Counted from the first letter of the stretch, positions 17,357-27,836 are shown. The stretch is DNA of 49,029 nucleotides from Streptomyces sp. NRRL S-118 (GCF_000716335.1 NZ_KL591028.1:105038-154066); one strand, 5' to 3'. Notes: generated by a model not told the origin, from the sequence alone. Numbers and translations: made by a program.

Positions 17357-17660
17357 GTGCGGTCAAACGCCGTGACCGCACCTCCGGCAACGCACGCACG
17401 GCAGGTCCTTACCGGATCGCGATGTTGGGCATTCGGTCGGCATAGGCGCCTGGCGCAGTCGCCCGATCGGCGCATTTCCTCCCTGCTCGCCCGTCAGCGC
17501 CTCCGCGCCGGCACCGGGCACCGGCGGCTACCACCACGGAGAAAAGGTGGAACCGTCGGGAACCGCACATGGCGCGAATGTGTCCCCGCTTCAGGAAGGC
17601 GCTGCGGGCACCGTGCACCGGTGGTCCATCGTGCGACGCGACCGCGCCGAGGGAGCGGAC

Positions 17661-19304
17661 ATGAGCAATTGGTCGGTCCCCGGGTACACCGAGACCCGGG
17701 AGCTGGGAGCGGGCGCCAGCGGACGGGTCGTCCTCGCCGTCCACGACGCGACCGGCGTGCCGGTGGCGGTCAAGTACCTCGGCGAGCGCCTGCGGACGGA
17801 TGCCGCGTTCGTCGACGACTTCCGCGCCGAAGCACGTCTGCTCGGGGGGCTGGACACGCCCCACGTGGTGCGTCTGTACGAGTACGTCGAAGCGCCGGCG
17901 GGCGCCGCCATCGTGATGGAGCTGGTCGACGGCGTGGCCCTGCGCGCGCTGCTGTCCCGGGAGGGCGCGACCGGGCCCGAGGCGGCGCTGGTGGTCCTCA
18001 AGGGATCGCTGCTCGGCCTGGCCGCCGCCCATCACGTGGGCGTCGTGCACCGCGACTACAAGCCCGAGAACGTCCTGGTGGCGGCCGACGGCTCCTCCAA
18101 GCTCGTCGACTTCGGCATCGCCGCCGACCACGGCAGTACGCGGGGCGTCGCCGGCACCCCCGCCTACATGGCCCCGGAGCAGTGGCAGGGGATGCCCGCC
18201 TCCCCGGCGGCCGACGTCTACGCGGCGACCGCGACGTTCTACGAGTGCCTGACCGGCCGCAAGCCCTTCTCGGGCGAGAACTTCGCCGAACTGGCGCTGC
18301 AGCACATCGAGGCCCCGGTGCCCGACCACGAGGTGCCCGAGCCGGTGCGCGGACTCGTCAGGCGCGGACTCGCCAAGGAACCGGCTGACCGGCCGGAGAA
18401 CGCCGACGCCTTCGTGGCGGAGCTGGAGCGGGCGGCCACCGCGGCCTACGGGCCGGACTGGGAGGAACGCGGCCGGGGCAGGCTCGCCGCCCTCGCCGCC
18501 CTCCTGCCGTTGCTGTTCCCGTCGGCAGGCGACGCGGCCACGGGGACCACAGCCGTCGCGACGACCACCGTGCCGGGCGGCCCGCACCGGCTGGGAAGGC
18601 AGTGGCTCCAGGGCGTACCGGTGGCCGTGGCGGCCCTGGTGCTCGCCCTGGTGCTCGCGGTCACCGCGCAGGCCGGCGACGACGACGGGGCCGTGCGTAC
18701 GACCGGCCAGGTCCTCGCCACCACGAGCGCGCGGCCCGGCGGGCCGGCGGCCGCCTCCACGGCCCCGTCGATCGCCCCGAGCCTCTCGCCGGCGGTGAGC
18801 ACTCCGCCCGCGGAGGCCACCCTCCCGGCGACTCCCAGCGCCGCACCGGAAACCACGCCCCCGCCGGCGCCCGTACCCGGGCCGGCCGACCCGCCCGGTC
18901 CCGCCTCCCCGGCCGCACCGGCCTCCCCGGTGCCACCCCCTCCGACCACGGATCCGCCCTCCCCGCCCGCTCCCCGGCCGGTGGCGGTGAAGTCCGTGTC
19001 CGTCACCGGCCTGCGGCAGACGGGCCCGAGCGACGCCGAGGCGACGTTCGAGGTCGCCACCGACGGCACGGGCCCGGTGAGCGTGGTCATCGCCTGGTTC
19101 ACCGGAGACAGCAAGGGCGAGCTCGGTCAGCCGGACGGCTCGGAGACCCTGCGGCGCAGCGGAGCGACGCAGTACACCATCACGCTCGCCCACACCTTCC
19201 AGGGCACCGGCTGCTACTGGGGCGTGCGCGCGACGACCGACCCGGCCGCCGCGAACGGCGGTTCCTCGCAGCAGATCTTCATCCGGCGGTGCATGCTCAC
19301 ATGA
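17661..19304 (+). CDS. Transmembrane Ser/Thr protein kinase with small outer domain
   Basis: A 547-residue PknB-type receptor kinase. The kinase domain covers about residues 8-265: P-loop GAGASG, VAVKYL with Lys38, Glu57 in FRAEARLL, HRDYKPEN (Asp132, Asn137), DFG at 150-152, and GTPAYMAPEQW. All catalytic residues are present. A membrane helix lies at about residues 318-337, followed by a Pro/Thr/Ala-rich stalk and an outer beta domain from about residue 440 (VKSVSVTGLRQTGPSDAEAT ... GCYWGVRAT ... IRRC) with two Cys. The outer domain is not PASTA. GAGGGAG precedes ATG 17661. The stop overlaps the next gene as ATGA, and that partner carries a similar outer domain. Confidence 0.92.
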   Translation: MSNWSVPGYTETRELGAGASGRVVLAVHDATGVPVAVKYLGERLRTDAAFVDDFRAEARLLGGLDTPHVVRLYEYVEAPAGAAIVMELVDGVALRALLSREGATGPEAALVVLKGSLLGLAAAHHVGVVHRDYKPENVLVAADGSSKLVDFGIAADHGSTRGVAGTPAYMAPEQWQGMPASPAADVYAATATFYECLTGRKPFSGENFAELALQHIEAPVPDHEVPEPVRGLVRRGLAKEPADRPENADAFVAELERAATAAYGPDWEERGRGRLAALAALLPLLFPSAGDAATGTTAVATTTVPGGPHRLGRQWLQGVPVAVAALVLALVLAVTAQAGDDDGAVRTTGQVLATTSARPGGPAAASTAPSIAPSLSPAVSTPPAEATLPATPSAAPETTPPPAPVPGPADPPGPASPAAPASPVPPPPTTDPPSPPAPRPVAVKSVSVTGLRQTGPSDAEATFEVATDGTGPVSVVIAWFTGDSKGELGQPDGSETLRRSGATQYTITLAHTFQGTGCYWGVRATTDPAAANGGSSQQIFIRRCMLT

Positions 19305-20053
19305 CGGACCCACGAGTTCCCTACGAGCGCGACACCGCGTCCCGGACCCCGTCCCCGCACGCGCACCCGCCCCGGCCTCCGCACGAGGGGGCACCCGGCG
19401 AGGAGGGGTACAGCGCGACCGTTCTCGCCAGCCACTGGATCGAACGGGAGGACGCATCCGCCGCGTCCGGCCGCGCTCCCGTCCCCGGCCGGCCGGCGAA
19501 CGGCGTGGCGCCCGACCGCGTCGAGGGCGACGTCCTGCGCTTCGGCCCGGGCGTGACGGTGGCCGCGCGGCGGCGCTTGCCGGACGAGGACGGTGCGACG
19601 CGCGTCTGGCACGGCACGGTCGCGGGAGGGGCCGCCGCCCGGCCCGCACCACGGTGGCGCGGCCTGGTGCGACGGTACGCGCCGGCCGCCGTGATCCTGG
19701 CCGCCGTGCTCGGGTTCCTCGCCTGGCAGCGTTACGGCGGTGTCCTGACGGTGCGGGAGGCGACGGTCACGGCCGGATCGCGGGACCTCGGCTGCGACGG
19801 CACGGCGGACATCGTCGGAGAGGTGAGGACCGACGGGCGCCCCGGCACGGTGACCTATCGCTGGGAACGGAGCGACGGCACCGCGTCCGGGCTCCTGCGC
19901 GAGAAGCTCCGGAAGGGCCAGGAGCGCGCGCGGCTCCACCTGCTCTGGACCTTCCACGGGCGCGGAGAGTACCGGGCGACGGCCCGGCTGGTCGTCGTCT
20001 CACCCGGCGAGCACACCGCCACCTCCGGGGCCTTCACCTACCGGTGCCCCTGA
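19301..20053 (+). CDS. Single-pass membrane protein, partner of the upstream kinase
   Basis: A 250-residue protein translationally coupled (ATGA) to the kinase gene. The cytosolic part (about residues 1-125) is rich in Pro, Ala, Arg, Ser and Thr and could be a phosphorylation target. A membrane helix is at about 128-145 (AAVILAAVLGFLAW). The outer domain has the same layout as that of the kinase: a VTVREATVTAG strand, LGCDGTADIVGEVRTDG, TVTYRWERSDG, LLWTFHGRGEYRATARLVV and the final YRCP, with a Cys pair. The similarity suggests co-sensing or hetero-association with the kinase. The family is not named. A 13-bp hairpin follows the stop. Confidence 0.75.
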   Translation: MTDPRVPYERDTASRTPSPHAHPPRPPHEGAPGEEGYSATVLASHWIEREDASAASGRAPVPGRPANGVAPDRVEGDVLRFGPGVTVAARRRLPDEDGATRVWHGTVAGGAAARPAPRWRGLVRRYAPAAVILAAVLGFLAWQRYGGVLTVREATVTAGSRDLGCDGTADIVGEVRTDGRPGTVTYRWERSDGTASGLLREKLRKGQERARLHLLWTFHGRGEYRATARLVVVSPGEHTATSGAFTYRCP

Positions 20054-20080
20054 ACGGCCCGCCGCGAGCCTCCGGAACGG

Positions 20081-20121
20081 CACTGCCGTTGCGCGCCCGG
20101 TCGGGGCACGCAACGGCAGTG
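20081..20121. terminator. Hairpin terminator between kinase operon and subtilase
   Basis: Perfect 13-bp stem CACTGCCGTTGCG and its complement with a 15-base loop, between convergent genes. Confidence 0.8.
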
Positions 20122-20141
20122 ACGGGTGCGAGGGGCCCGGC

Positions 20142-21926
20142 TCAGAAGGTCAGGTTCCAGGCGTCGATCCTGCCGGTGTCCTGGGTCGCGATGTCCCGGA
20201 CCCGGAGTTTCCAGGTGCCGTTGGCGGCCTCGGCCGAGGCGTTGACGGTGTAGGTCTTGGCCACGTTGTCGGTGCCGTCGTTGTTGGCGAAGTCCTCCAG
20301 CAGGTACACCGTGCCGTCGGGAGCGACCAGGGAGACGACCAGGTCACCGCGGTAGGTGTGCTTGATGTCGACACCCACCTTGAGCGTGGCCGGTGCATTG
20401 CCGCTCAGGCCCGAGACGGTCAGCGGGCTCTCCACGGTCGCGTTGTCCGCGACCGCGACGTCCGTGGTGGTCTCGAAGTACGAGCCGGGGGGCGGGGTGG
20501 AACCGGCGACGGCCTTCAGCGCGTCGGTCTGCCCCTCGCCGAAGAAGCCGTTCTTCGTGGCCGTACCGGTGCAGCGGCTGTCCGACGGGCAGGCGACGTC
20601 GCCGGCCTGGACCCCGAGCCTGGAGCGCAGGTCCGCCGGGGTGGCGGCCGGGTCGGCGCTCGCCATCAGCGCGGCGACGCCCGCGACGTGCGGCGAGGCC
20701 ATCGACGTACCGTTCTTGTTGCCGTACTTGCCGCCGGGCAGCGTGGAGTAGACACCGGACGTGCCGTCACCGCCGGGCGCGGCGATGTCGATGACGCCGT
20801 TGCCGTAGTTGGAGTACGAGGCCTTCACGTTGCCCTTGCCCATCGCGGCGACCGTCACCACGCCCGGCAGCTCGGTCGGGATGTCGAGGCAGGCGTTGGT
20901 GATGGTGCGGGTGACCGGGGTGGAGTCGTTCGGGCTCTGCGTGTCGACCGTCTTGTTCGCCAGGTCCAGGTTGGAGTTGCCGGCCGCCGCGACCTGCAGG
21001 GAGCCGTGGCGCTCGGCGTACTCCTGAGCGCGCTTGACGCCCTCGATGATGGCGGCCTGGTCGGCGTTGTCCGGGCAGTTGAACTGCCACGGGTCGGTGT
21101 AGTAGCTGTTGTTGGTGACCTTGAAGCCGTGGTCGCCGGCCCACATGAGGCCGCAGATGGTGTTCTCCGCGAAGAACAGCCCGCTGCCCGGCTCGGCGAT
21201 GCGCACCGCGGAGATCTTCACCCCCGGCGCCACACCGACGACACCCTTGCCGTTCTTCGCGGCGGCGATCGTACCGGCGACGTGCGTGCCGTGGGTGTCG
21301 ATGTCCCGCCAGGCGCCCACGCGGGTGTCCGGCTTGCCGTACGCGCACGAAACGGAGTCGGCGGCGTTGAAGTTCGGCGCGATGTCCTGGTGCTGGTCGT
21401 CCACGCCCGTGTCCAGCACGCCGACCTTGACCGTCGCCGACCCGGTGGACACCGCCCACGCCTGGTCCGCCTTGATCTGCGTCATGTCCCAGCGCGTCAG
21501 GCTCTCCGTCAGCGTGGTCGGCGACTGGGCCGGGTTCGCCGGGAGGGCGGGGTTGTACGCGTCCGCCGGCACGTCCGAGGTGCGCGTCGCGCCGACCTGC
21601 TGGACTCCGGACACACCGCGCATGGCCGAGGCGAAGCCGGCCGACGCCGAATGCGCCACGACCACACCGATCGCGTCGTAGGACGCGTACACCGAGCCGC
21701 CGTTGGCGGTCACCGCCGCCCGCACGGCCGACGTGTCACCGGGTGCGGCGATGACGAGGTAGGCGCGGGTCCCGGCGGCCCAGCTCGCCGCGGGCGCCTG
21801 AGCTGCCTGAGGCTCCTGGGGCGCCGTGCCGACGGCCACGGCCGGCGTCCCGAACGCGAGCGTGGCGCCGAGCGTGACGGCGGCGACCACAGGTGTCCGG
21901 AACCGGCTGAATATGTGAGGTATCAA
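20142..21926 (-). CDS. Secreted S8 family serine protease (subtilase) with P-domain
   Basis: A 594-residue exported protease. Signal peptide about residues 1-32 (TPVVAAVTLGATLAFGTPAV), an inhibitor-I9-like propeptide (YLVIAAPGDTSAVRAAVTAN...), then the catalytic domain: DTGVD (Asp172), HGTHVAGT (His212), AAAGNSN (oxyanion Asn) and GTSMASPH (Ser408). The C-terminal part, about residues 480-594, is a proprotein-convertase P-domain: ATLKVGVDIKHTYRGDLVVS, LVAPDGTVYLLEDF, GTWKLRVRDIATQDTGRIDAW. It would cut proteins outside the cell. The start is TTG at 21926, supported by GGAGG with a 5-base spacer; no ATG fits. Confidence 0.95.
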   Translation of the reverse strand: MIPHIFSRFRTPVVAAVTLGATLAFGTPAVAVGTAPQEPQAAQAPAASWAAGTRAYLVIAAPGDTSAVRAAVTANGGSVYASYDAIGVVVAHSASAGFASAMRGVSGVQQVGATRTSDVPADAYNPALPANPAQSPTTLTESLTRWDMTQIKADQAWAVSTGSATVKVGVLDTGVDDQHQDIAPNFNAADSVSCAYGKPDTRVGAWRDIDTHGTHVAGTIAAAKNGKGVVGVAPGVKISAVRIAEPGSGLFFAENTICGLMWAGDHGFKVTNNSYYTDPWQFNCPDNADQAAIIEGVKRAQEYAERHGSLQVAAAGNSNLDLANKTVDTQSPNDSTPVTRTITNACLDIPTELPGVVTVAAMGKGNVKASYSNYGNGVIDIAAPGGDGTSGVYSTLPGGKYGNKNGTSMASPHVAGVAALMASADPAATPADLRSRLGVQAGDVACPSDSRCTGTATKNGFFGEGQTDALKAVAGSTPPPGSYFETTTDVAVADNATVESPLTVSGLSGNAPATLKVGVDIKHTYRGDLVVSLVAPDGTVYLLEDFANNDGTDNVAKTYTVNASAEAANGTWKLRVRDIATQDTGRIDAWNLTF

Positions 21927-22230
21927 TGCGTCCTCCGAGTCCCGGCTTGCCGGTCGGGCCGCCGGGCCGAATGTGTAGGGGGCGAACGCACGATGTCAGA
22001 CACCCCAACAGCGCAGGAAGAGGGGAAACCCTTGCACTTCACCCGGCAGTGATCGAGGCCGTACGCAGCGGCACCCGCCTCCGGGGACCACGCCGCCCCA
22101 CGCGGCACACCGGCTCCGCGCGCCTCAGCACTGCCGGGCCACGACCGCCGGTCGCACGGCTGTTGCGGTGGCCTTGTTCGGGGCACCTGTCACACAGGCC
22201 GGTTCGCCCCCACTCAGCAGGAGGTTCGTC

Positions 22231-23418
22231 ATGACCAGCACCGGACACCCCGCAGCCGTGAGCGAGGCCCGCAAACAACGGCTGAGACGCCGGCTGGAGC
22301 GGCTGATCGGCGTGGCCGCCACCGAGGGCAACGAGCTCGTACCGCTGCGCAACGGCGATGAGATCTTCCCGGCCATGCTGGCCGCCATCCGCGGTGCGGA
22401 GCACACCGTCGACATGATGACGTTCGTCTACTGGCGGGGCCGGATCGCCCGCGACTTCGCCGCCGCGCTCGCGGAACGCGCCCGGGCGGGTGTCCGCGTA
22501 CGGCTGCTGCTCGACGGCTTCGGCGCGCGGCAGATCGAGAACGACCTCCTGGACACGATGGACGCGGCGGGGGTCCAGATCGCCTGGTTCCGCAAGCCGT
22601 TCTGGCTGTCGCCGTTCAAGCAGAACCACCGCTGCCACCGCAAGGCCCTCGTCGTCGACGAGCACACCGCCTTCACCGGAGGGGTCGGCATAGCGGAGGA
22701 GTGGTGCGGCGACGCCCGCAACCCCGGTGAGTGGCGCGACACGCACGTACAGGTGCGCGGCCCGGCCGTGGACGGCATCGCCGCCGCGTTCGCGCAGAAC
22801 TGGGCCGAGTGCCACGACGAGCTGTACGACGACCGGGACCGGTTCACCGAACACGCCCAGCACGGCACGTCGGTCGTCCAGGTCGTCCGCGGATCGGCGA
22901 GCATCGGCTGGCAGGACATGCAGACCCTCATCCGGGTCATGCTCACCTCGGCGGAGGAACGCTTCCGCCTGGCCACCGCCTACTTCGCCCCCGACACGTA
23001 CTTCATCGACCTGCTGTGCGCGACCGCGCGCAGGGGAGTGCGCGTGCAGATCCTGCTGCCCGGGCCGTACACCGACCAGCGTGCCTGCCAACTGGCAGGC
23101 CAGAGCCACTACTCCGAGCTCCTGAGCGCGGGCGTGGAGATCCGGCAGTACCAGCCGACGATGATGCACGCCAAGATCATCACGGTGGACGGGGTTGCTT
23201 CCCTGATCGGTTCCACGAACTTCAACCGCCGCTCCATGGACCACGACGAGGAAGTCATGCTGGCGGCGCTCGACGAGACGTTCACCGCCACCCTGGACGA
23301 GCACTTCGACCAGGACCTGGCGGACAGCGCCGTCATCGACCTCCGCCGCTGGAGGCGCCGCGCCGCGCTGCAGCGCCTCAGGGAGGCGGCGGTCACCCCG
23401 ATCCGCCGGTTCCTCTAG
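22231..23418 (+). CDS. Phospholipase D / cardiolipin synthase-like protein
   Basis: A 395-residue PLD-superfamily enzyme. Two HKD motifs are intact: HRKALVVDEHTAFTGG (residues about 137-152) and HAKIITVDGVASLIGSTNFN (about 313-332), each with HxKxxxxD and the following Gly/Asn. It lacks the N-terminal membrane helices of cardiolipin synthase A, as in ClsB-like members, so it should act on phospholipids at the inner membrane face or as a general phosphatidyl transferase. CAGGAGG precedes the ATG. The stop codon TAG falls in the first of three 33-bp repeats whose other copies have CAG at that position, so the protein may have lost a repeat-bearing tail. Confidence 0.9.
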   Translation: MTSTGHPAAVSEARKQRLRRRLERLIGVAATEGNELVPLRNGDEIFPAMLAAIRGAEHTVDMMTFVYWRGRIARDFAAALAERARAGVRVRLLLDGFGARQIENDLLDTMDAAGVQIAWFRKPFWLSPFKQNHRCHRKALVVDEHTAFTGGVGIAEEWCGDARNPGEWRDTHVQVRGPAVDGIAAAFAQNWAECHDELYDDRDRFTEHAQHGTSVVQVVRGSASIGWQDMQTLIRVMLTSAEERFRLATAYFAPDTYFIDLLCATARRGVRVQILLPGPYTDQRACQLAGQSHYSELLSAGVEIRQYQPTMMHAKIITVDGVASLIGSTNFNRRSMDHDEEVMLAALDETFTATLDEHFDQDLADSAVIDLRRWRRRAALQRLREAAVTPIRRFL

Positions 23419-23493
23419 ACGGCGAGCACCCCGGTCCGCCGCTTCCTCCAGGCGGCGAGCACCCCGGTCCGCCGGTTCTTCCAGACAACGAGC
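23395..23493 (+). repeat. Three 33-bp tandem repeats spanning the cardiolipin-synthase stop
   Basis: Units 23395-23427, 23428-23460 and 23461-23493 each start ACCCCG(A/G)TCCGCCG and end CGAGC. In the coding frame they read TPIRRFL-stop-TAS, TPVRRFLQAAS and TPVRRFFQTTS. The frame stays open past the repeats. Confidence 0.9.
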
Positions 23494-23594
23494 ACGGCCG
23501 CGACACGCCCGCCCCCGGCCGGCTCCCGTTCTCGATGGGATGAATCACCACGGGATGCGGATGCGCCGAGGGCACGGGGCCACACGCTGGTGCC

Positions 23595-25682
23595 GTGCGG
23601 AGGACGAGTGATGACGCAGGCCGGCAGCAGGGTGCGGACCATGGGGGCGAAACCCACGAGAACCGCCCGGACCACGAGGCGCCGGGCCGCCCGGGCACGG
23701 ACGGCGGAGCCCCGGGCGGCGCGGACGGCAGGGGCCCGGCGCGCGACGGGACGCCGCGGCCGCAGTCCCCGCCCCGTGCGGACGCGGGGACGACGGAGCG
23801 AACGGCCTTGGGACAGCGCGCGTGGTACTGGTTCGACACAACGCTCGCCGGTGGCACGTCCGTCCTCATCGGATGGCTCGTGGCCGCCTGCCTGGCCGTG
23901 GTGGTCCCCACAAGCGCGGTGCTGGTCTGGACGGACCGCCGGGCACCCGACTCCCTGTCGGGCAAGCTCGCCGCGGTCTGGAGGAACACGGGGGAGACGC
24001 TGCGGCTGGGCGGCGAGGGAGGATCCCCCTTGCGGATCGCGCTGTCGGTGCTGCTCGCCCTCGTCGCCCTGCTGTACGTCTCCACTCTCGTCAGCCTCAT
24101 CACGACAGGACTCAGCGAGAGGCTCCTCGCCCTGCGCAGGGGCCGTTCCGCGGTGCTGGAGCGCGGGCACGCGGTCGTGCTCGGCTGGTCGGAGCAGGTG
24201 TTCACGGTCGTGTCCGAGCTGGTCGAGGCCAACGCCAACCAGCGCCGCGCCGCCGTGGTGGTCCTCGCCGACGAGAACAAGACGGAGATGGAGGAAGCAC
24301 TCGCCGCCAAGGTGGGCCCCACGGGCCGCACACGGCTCATCTGCCGCAGCGGACGCCTCACCGACCCCAACGACCTCCTGCGGGTGAGTCCCGCCACCGC
24401 CCACGCCGTCGTGGTACTGCCGGGCGACAAGCCGTCGGAGGACGGTGAGATCGTCAAGACCCTGCTCGCCCTGCGGGCGGCGGTCGGCGACGAGAGTCCG
24501 GTGCGCATCGTCGCGGCCGTGCGCGACGACCGGTACCGGCTGGCCGCCACCCTCGCGGCCGGGCCGCACGCCTCCGTGCTCGAAGTCGACGACATCACCG
24601 CCCGGCTCGTCGTCCAGGCCGCCCGCCAACCGGGCCTGTCCGCCGTGCACCAGGAGCTGCTCGACTTCGAGGGCGCCGAGTTCTACACGGTCACCGAACC
24701 CGCGCTCACCGGCCGCACCTTCGGCGACGCCCTCCTGGCGTACCCCACGTCCTGCGTGGTCGGTCTCGTCCGCGACGGCGGAACCGTGGCGCTGAGCCCA
24801 CCGCCCGACACGGTGATCCGGCCCGACGACGCCCTGGTCGTCATCGCCCAGGACGACGACACCACCGTCCTGCCCCCCGCACCCCCGGCCGTGGACCCCA
24901 CGGTGATCGTGCCGCGCCCGGAGGTCACCGCCCGCCCCGAGCGGGTGCTCCTGCTCGGCTGGAACCGCCGCGCCCCGAGGATCGTCACCCAGCTGGCCCG
25001 CTGCGCCCTGCCCGGCTCCGTCCTGGAGGTCGTGGCGGAGGGCGGGAAGACGACCGCCACCGCCGTACGGGTCTCCGGAGCCGCGGCCGGTGGCGCCCTG
25101 TCGGTCGTCTTCCGGCGCGGCGATCCGACCAGGCCCGGCACGCTCCACGCCATCGACGCCGCGGCCTACGACAGCGTCATCGTCCTCGGGCCGGACCGGG
25201 GGCACGGCGACCACGGCGAACCGGACGACCGGACCACCCTGCTGCTCCTGCGCGCCATGGAGCGCGCGTCCGGGCGGGAGATCCCCGTGGTCACCGAGAT
25301 GACCGACGACCGGAACAGGGTCCTCGCCCCGGTCAGCCCCGGCGCCGACTTCATCGTGAGCGGCAAGCTGATCGGCCTGCTGATGTCCCAGATCTCGCAG
25401 AACCACCACCTCGCCCCGCTGTTCGAGGAGCTGTTCTCCCCCGAGGGCAACGGAATCCACCTCCGGCCCGCTTCCCACTACCTCCGGCCGGGGTGCGAGG
25501 CCACCTTCGCCACGGTCGTCGAGTCGGCGCGGCGCCGCGGCGAGTGCGCCATCGGCTTCCGCAGCCCCGCGGGCCCGGAGGCCGCGGCGGACCGCGACCC
25601 GGGCGTACGCCTCAACCCGTGCAAGGCGACGCCGCGCCGGTGGTCCGGCCGCGACGAGATCATCGTGATCGCCAGGGACTGA
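23595..25682 (+). CDS. CASTOR/POLLUX-type (RCK/TrkA-N domain) ion-channel protein
   Basis: A 695-residue membrane protein of the group related to plant CASTOR/POLLUX and RCK-gated channels. A disordered Gly/Arg-rich N-terminus is followed by two helices (about residues 90-112 and 148-171) with a pore-like loop between, then a nucleotide-binding domain from 191 ([28 protein letters not shown]), the sequence [18 protein letters not shown], a TrkA-C-like segment ([20 protein letters not shown]), and a second RCK domain from about residue 450 ([20 protein letters not shown]). It would conduct and gate a cation. The GTG start at 23595 is the longest; a TTG near 23805 just before the first helix is an alternative since the N-terminal 70 residues look non-conserved. 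Confidence 0.85.
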   Translation: MRRTSDDAGRQQGADHGGETHENRPDHEAPGRPGTDGGAPGGADGRGPARDGTPRPQSPPRADAGTTERTALGQRAWYWFDTTLAGGTSVLIGWLVAACLAVVVPTSAVLVWTDRRAPDSLSGKLAAVWRNTGETLRLGGEGGSPLRIALSVLLALVALLYVSTLVSLITTGLSERLLALRRGRSAVLERGHAVVLGWSEQVFTVVSELVEANANQRRAAVVVLADENKTEMEEALAAKVGPTGRTRLICRSGRLTDPNDLLRVSPATAHAVVVLPGDKPSEDGEIVKTLLALRAAVGDESPVRIVAAVRDDRYRLAATLAAGPHASVLEVDDITARLVVQAARQPGLSAVHQELLDFEGAEFYTVTEPALTGRTFGDALLAYPTSCVVGLVRDGGTVALSPPPDTVIRPDDALVVIAQDDDTTVLPPAPPAVDPTVIVPRPEVTARPERVLLLGWNRRAPRIVTQLARCALPGSVLEVVAEGGKTTATAVRVSGAAAGGALSVVFRRGDPTRPGTLHAIDAAAYDSVIVLGPDRGHGDHGEPDDRTTLLLLRAMERASGREIPVVTEMTDDRNRVLAPVSPGADFIVSGKLIGLLMSQISQNHHLAPLFEELFSPEGNGIHLRPASHYLRPGCEATFATVVESARRRGECAIGFRSPAGPEAAADRDPGVRLNPCKATPRRWSGRDEIIVIARD

Positions 25683-25796
25683 CGACGCAGGTCGCGGCGT
25701 GTCTCCCCGGTCTCCCCGAGTTGACGCCGTCCCCTGTTCGGGGGGCCTTGCCCGGTATCCCCGTGACGCCGCGCCCCACTCCACTAGGAAGGGCGC

Positions 25797-27802
25797 ATGA
25801 CTCAAGATCACGAGGACCTGACTTCCGGAACGCCGCTGTCCCGGCGCCGGTTCGCGACGACCCCCTCGCCGGTACCGCCGGCGCCGCATCGGTGACCCCC
25901 GCGGCGGCCGCGAACGCGCCCGCGCCCGCAGCCCCGCCCTCCCCGGGCTCCAAGGGGCGGGCGGCGGACTTCGAGCGGTGCCTGGCGGTGGCCCGCGCCC
26001 TGCTCGTCGTGGACGAGCACGACCGGCCCCTGGTCCCCGGCTACGCGCGCATCCTCGAGGAAGGCCTGCCCCGGCGCACCGGCCCTGGGAAGAAGGTCCT
26101 CGTCGTCGGCGCGGGGCCGTCCGGCATGGTGGCCGCATGGCTGCTCCGGCGCGCCGGGCACCGGGTGACCGTCCTGGAGGCGAACGGCAACCGCGCGGGC
26201 GGGCGGATCAAGACCTTCCGCACCGGCGGACACGAGAAGGCGCCGCAGCCCTTCGCGGATCCCGCCCAGTACGCCGAAGCGGGAGCCATGCGCATCCCCG
26301 GCAGCCACCCCCTGGTGATGGGCCTGATCGACCGGCTCGGCCTGCCCAAGCGCCGGTTCCACTACGTGGACGTCGATCCCGACGGCCGCCCGGCCGGCCG
26401 CACGTGGATCCACGTCAACGGCATCCGCATGCGCCGCGCCGACTACGCCCGCGCGCCGCGCCGGATCAACCGGTCCTTCGCCGTCCCGCGCGCCCACTGG
26501 GACACCCCCGCGGCGACCATCCTCCGCCGGGCCCTGGACCCCGTGCGCGACGAGTTCAGCCACGTGGGCGCCGACGGCAAGCGGGTGGACAAGCCCCTGC
26601 CGGAGCGCGTCCAGGGCTGGGCCCGGGTCGTGCAGCGCTTCGGCGACTGGTCCATGTTCCGGTTCCTCACCGAGCACGCCGGACTGGACGAGCGCACCAT
26701 CGACCTCGTCGGCACCCTGGAGAACCTCACCTCCAGACTGCCCCTGTCCTTCATCCACAGCTTCACCGGGTCCTCACTCATCAGCCCCGACACGGCCTTC
26801 TGGGAGCTGGAGGGCGGAACGGCCGTCCTGCCCGACGCGCTGCTGGGCCACGTCCGCGACCTGGTGCGCTTCGACCGCCGGGTCACCCGCATCGAGTACT
26901 TCGACCCCGGCCGGCCGGACGGCGACGTGCGGCACGTCCGTGCCGACGGCCCGCACGTGTGGGTCGACACCGTCTCCGAGGGCCGCGACGGCCCGGTCGT
27001 GCGCGAGCAGTTCACCGCCGACGCCGCCGTCGTCACCGTCCCGTTCTCGGGTCTCCGGCACGTGCAGGTGGCGCCGCTGATGTCCTACGCCAAGCGCCGG
27101 GCCGTCACCGAGCTCCACTACGACTGCGCGACCAAGGTCCTCCTCGAATTCAGCCGCCGCTGGTGGGAGTTCAGCGAGGAGGACTGGAAGCGGGAGCTCG
27201 GCCTGATCGGCCCGGAGCTGTACGACGCCTACCGCGCCGGCGGCGCCGCCGCGGACGGAAGCCTGCTGGGCGCACACCCCTCCGTACCCCGCGGGTACAT
27301 CACCCCCGCCCAGCGCGTCCACTACGCCGCCAACCGGCACACCACCCGCGACCAGCCCGAGGCTTCGCACGTCCGCGGCGGCGGCTCGGTGACGGACAAC
27401 GCCAACCGTTTCATGTTCCATCCCTCCCACCCCGTGCCCGGCAGCCGCGGCGGCGTGGTCCTCGCCTCGTACAGCTGGGCCGACGACGCGCTGCGCTGGG
27501 ACTCGCTGCCCGACGAAGCCCGCTACCCGCACGCCCTGAGCGGCATGCAGCAGGTCTACGGGCAGCGCATCGAGGTCTTCTACACCGGTGCCGGCCGTAC
27601 CCAGAGCTGGCTGCGCGACCCGTACGCCTACGGCGAGGCATCCGTGCTCCTGCCCGGACAGCACACGGAGCTCCTGCCGTCCATCCCCGCCCCGGAAGGA
27701 CCCCTGCACTTCGCCGGCGACCACACCTCCGTGAAGCCGGCCTGGATCGAAGGGGCTCTGGAGTCGGCCGTACGGGCCGCCCTGGAGGTGCACACCTCGT
27801 GA
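25797..27802 (+). CDS. L-glutamate-oxidase-like flavin amine oxidase, frameshift in the Tat signal
   Basis: A flavoprotein oxidising an L-amino acid to the keto acid with H2O2 and ammonia. FAD-binding motif [20 protein letters not shown], then [18 protein letters not shown] and [11 protein letters not shown]. The regions [59 protein letters not shown] and [19 protein letters not shown] closely follow Streptomyces L-glutamate oxidase as I remember it. A well-placed ATG (25797, with AGGAAGGG) begins [20 protein letters not shown], a twin-arginine signal, but its hydrophobic core ([16 protein letters not shown]) is in the next frame. One base lost in the C-run 25861-25865 explains this. The enzyme frame itself is intact; without repair, export would fail. 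Confidence 0.85.
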
Positions 27803-27836
27803 CCCGGTAGCGTCCGCCGGCCGGCCGCGGAAACAG

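Noticed and set aside
17409..19652. A 747-codon minus-strand open frame opposite the receptor kinase
   Set aside because: Composition (Arg, Gly, Ala runs) is typical of antisense to high-G+C genes; the plus strand holds the complete kinase motifs.
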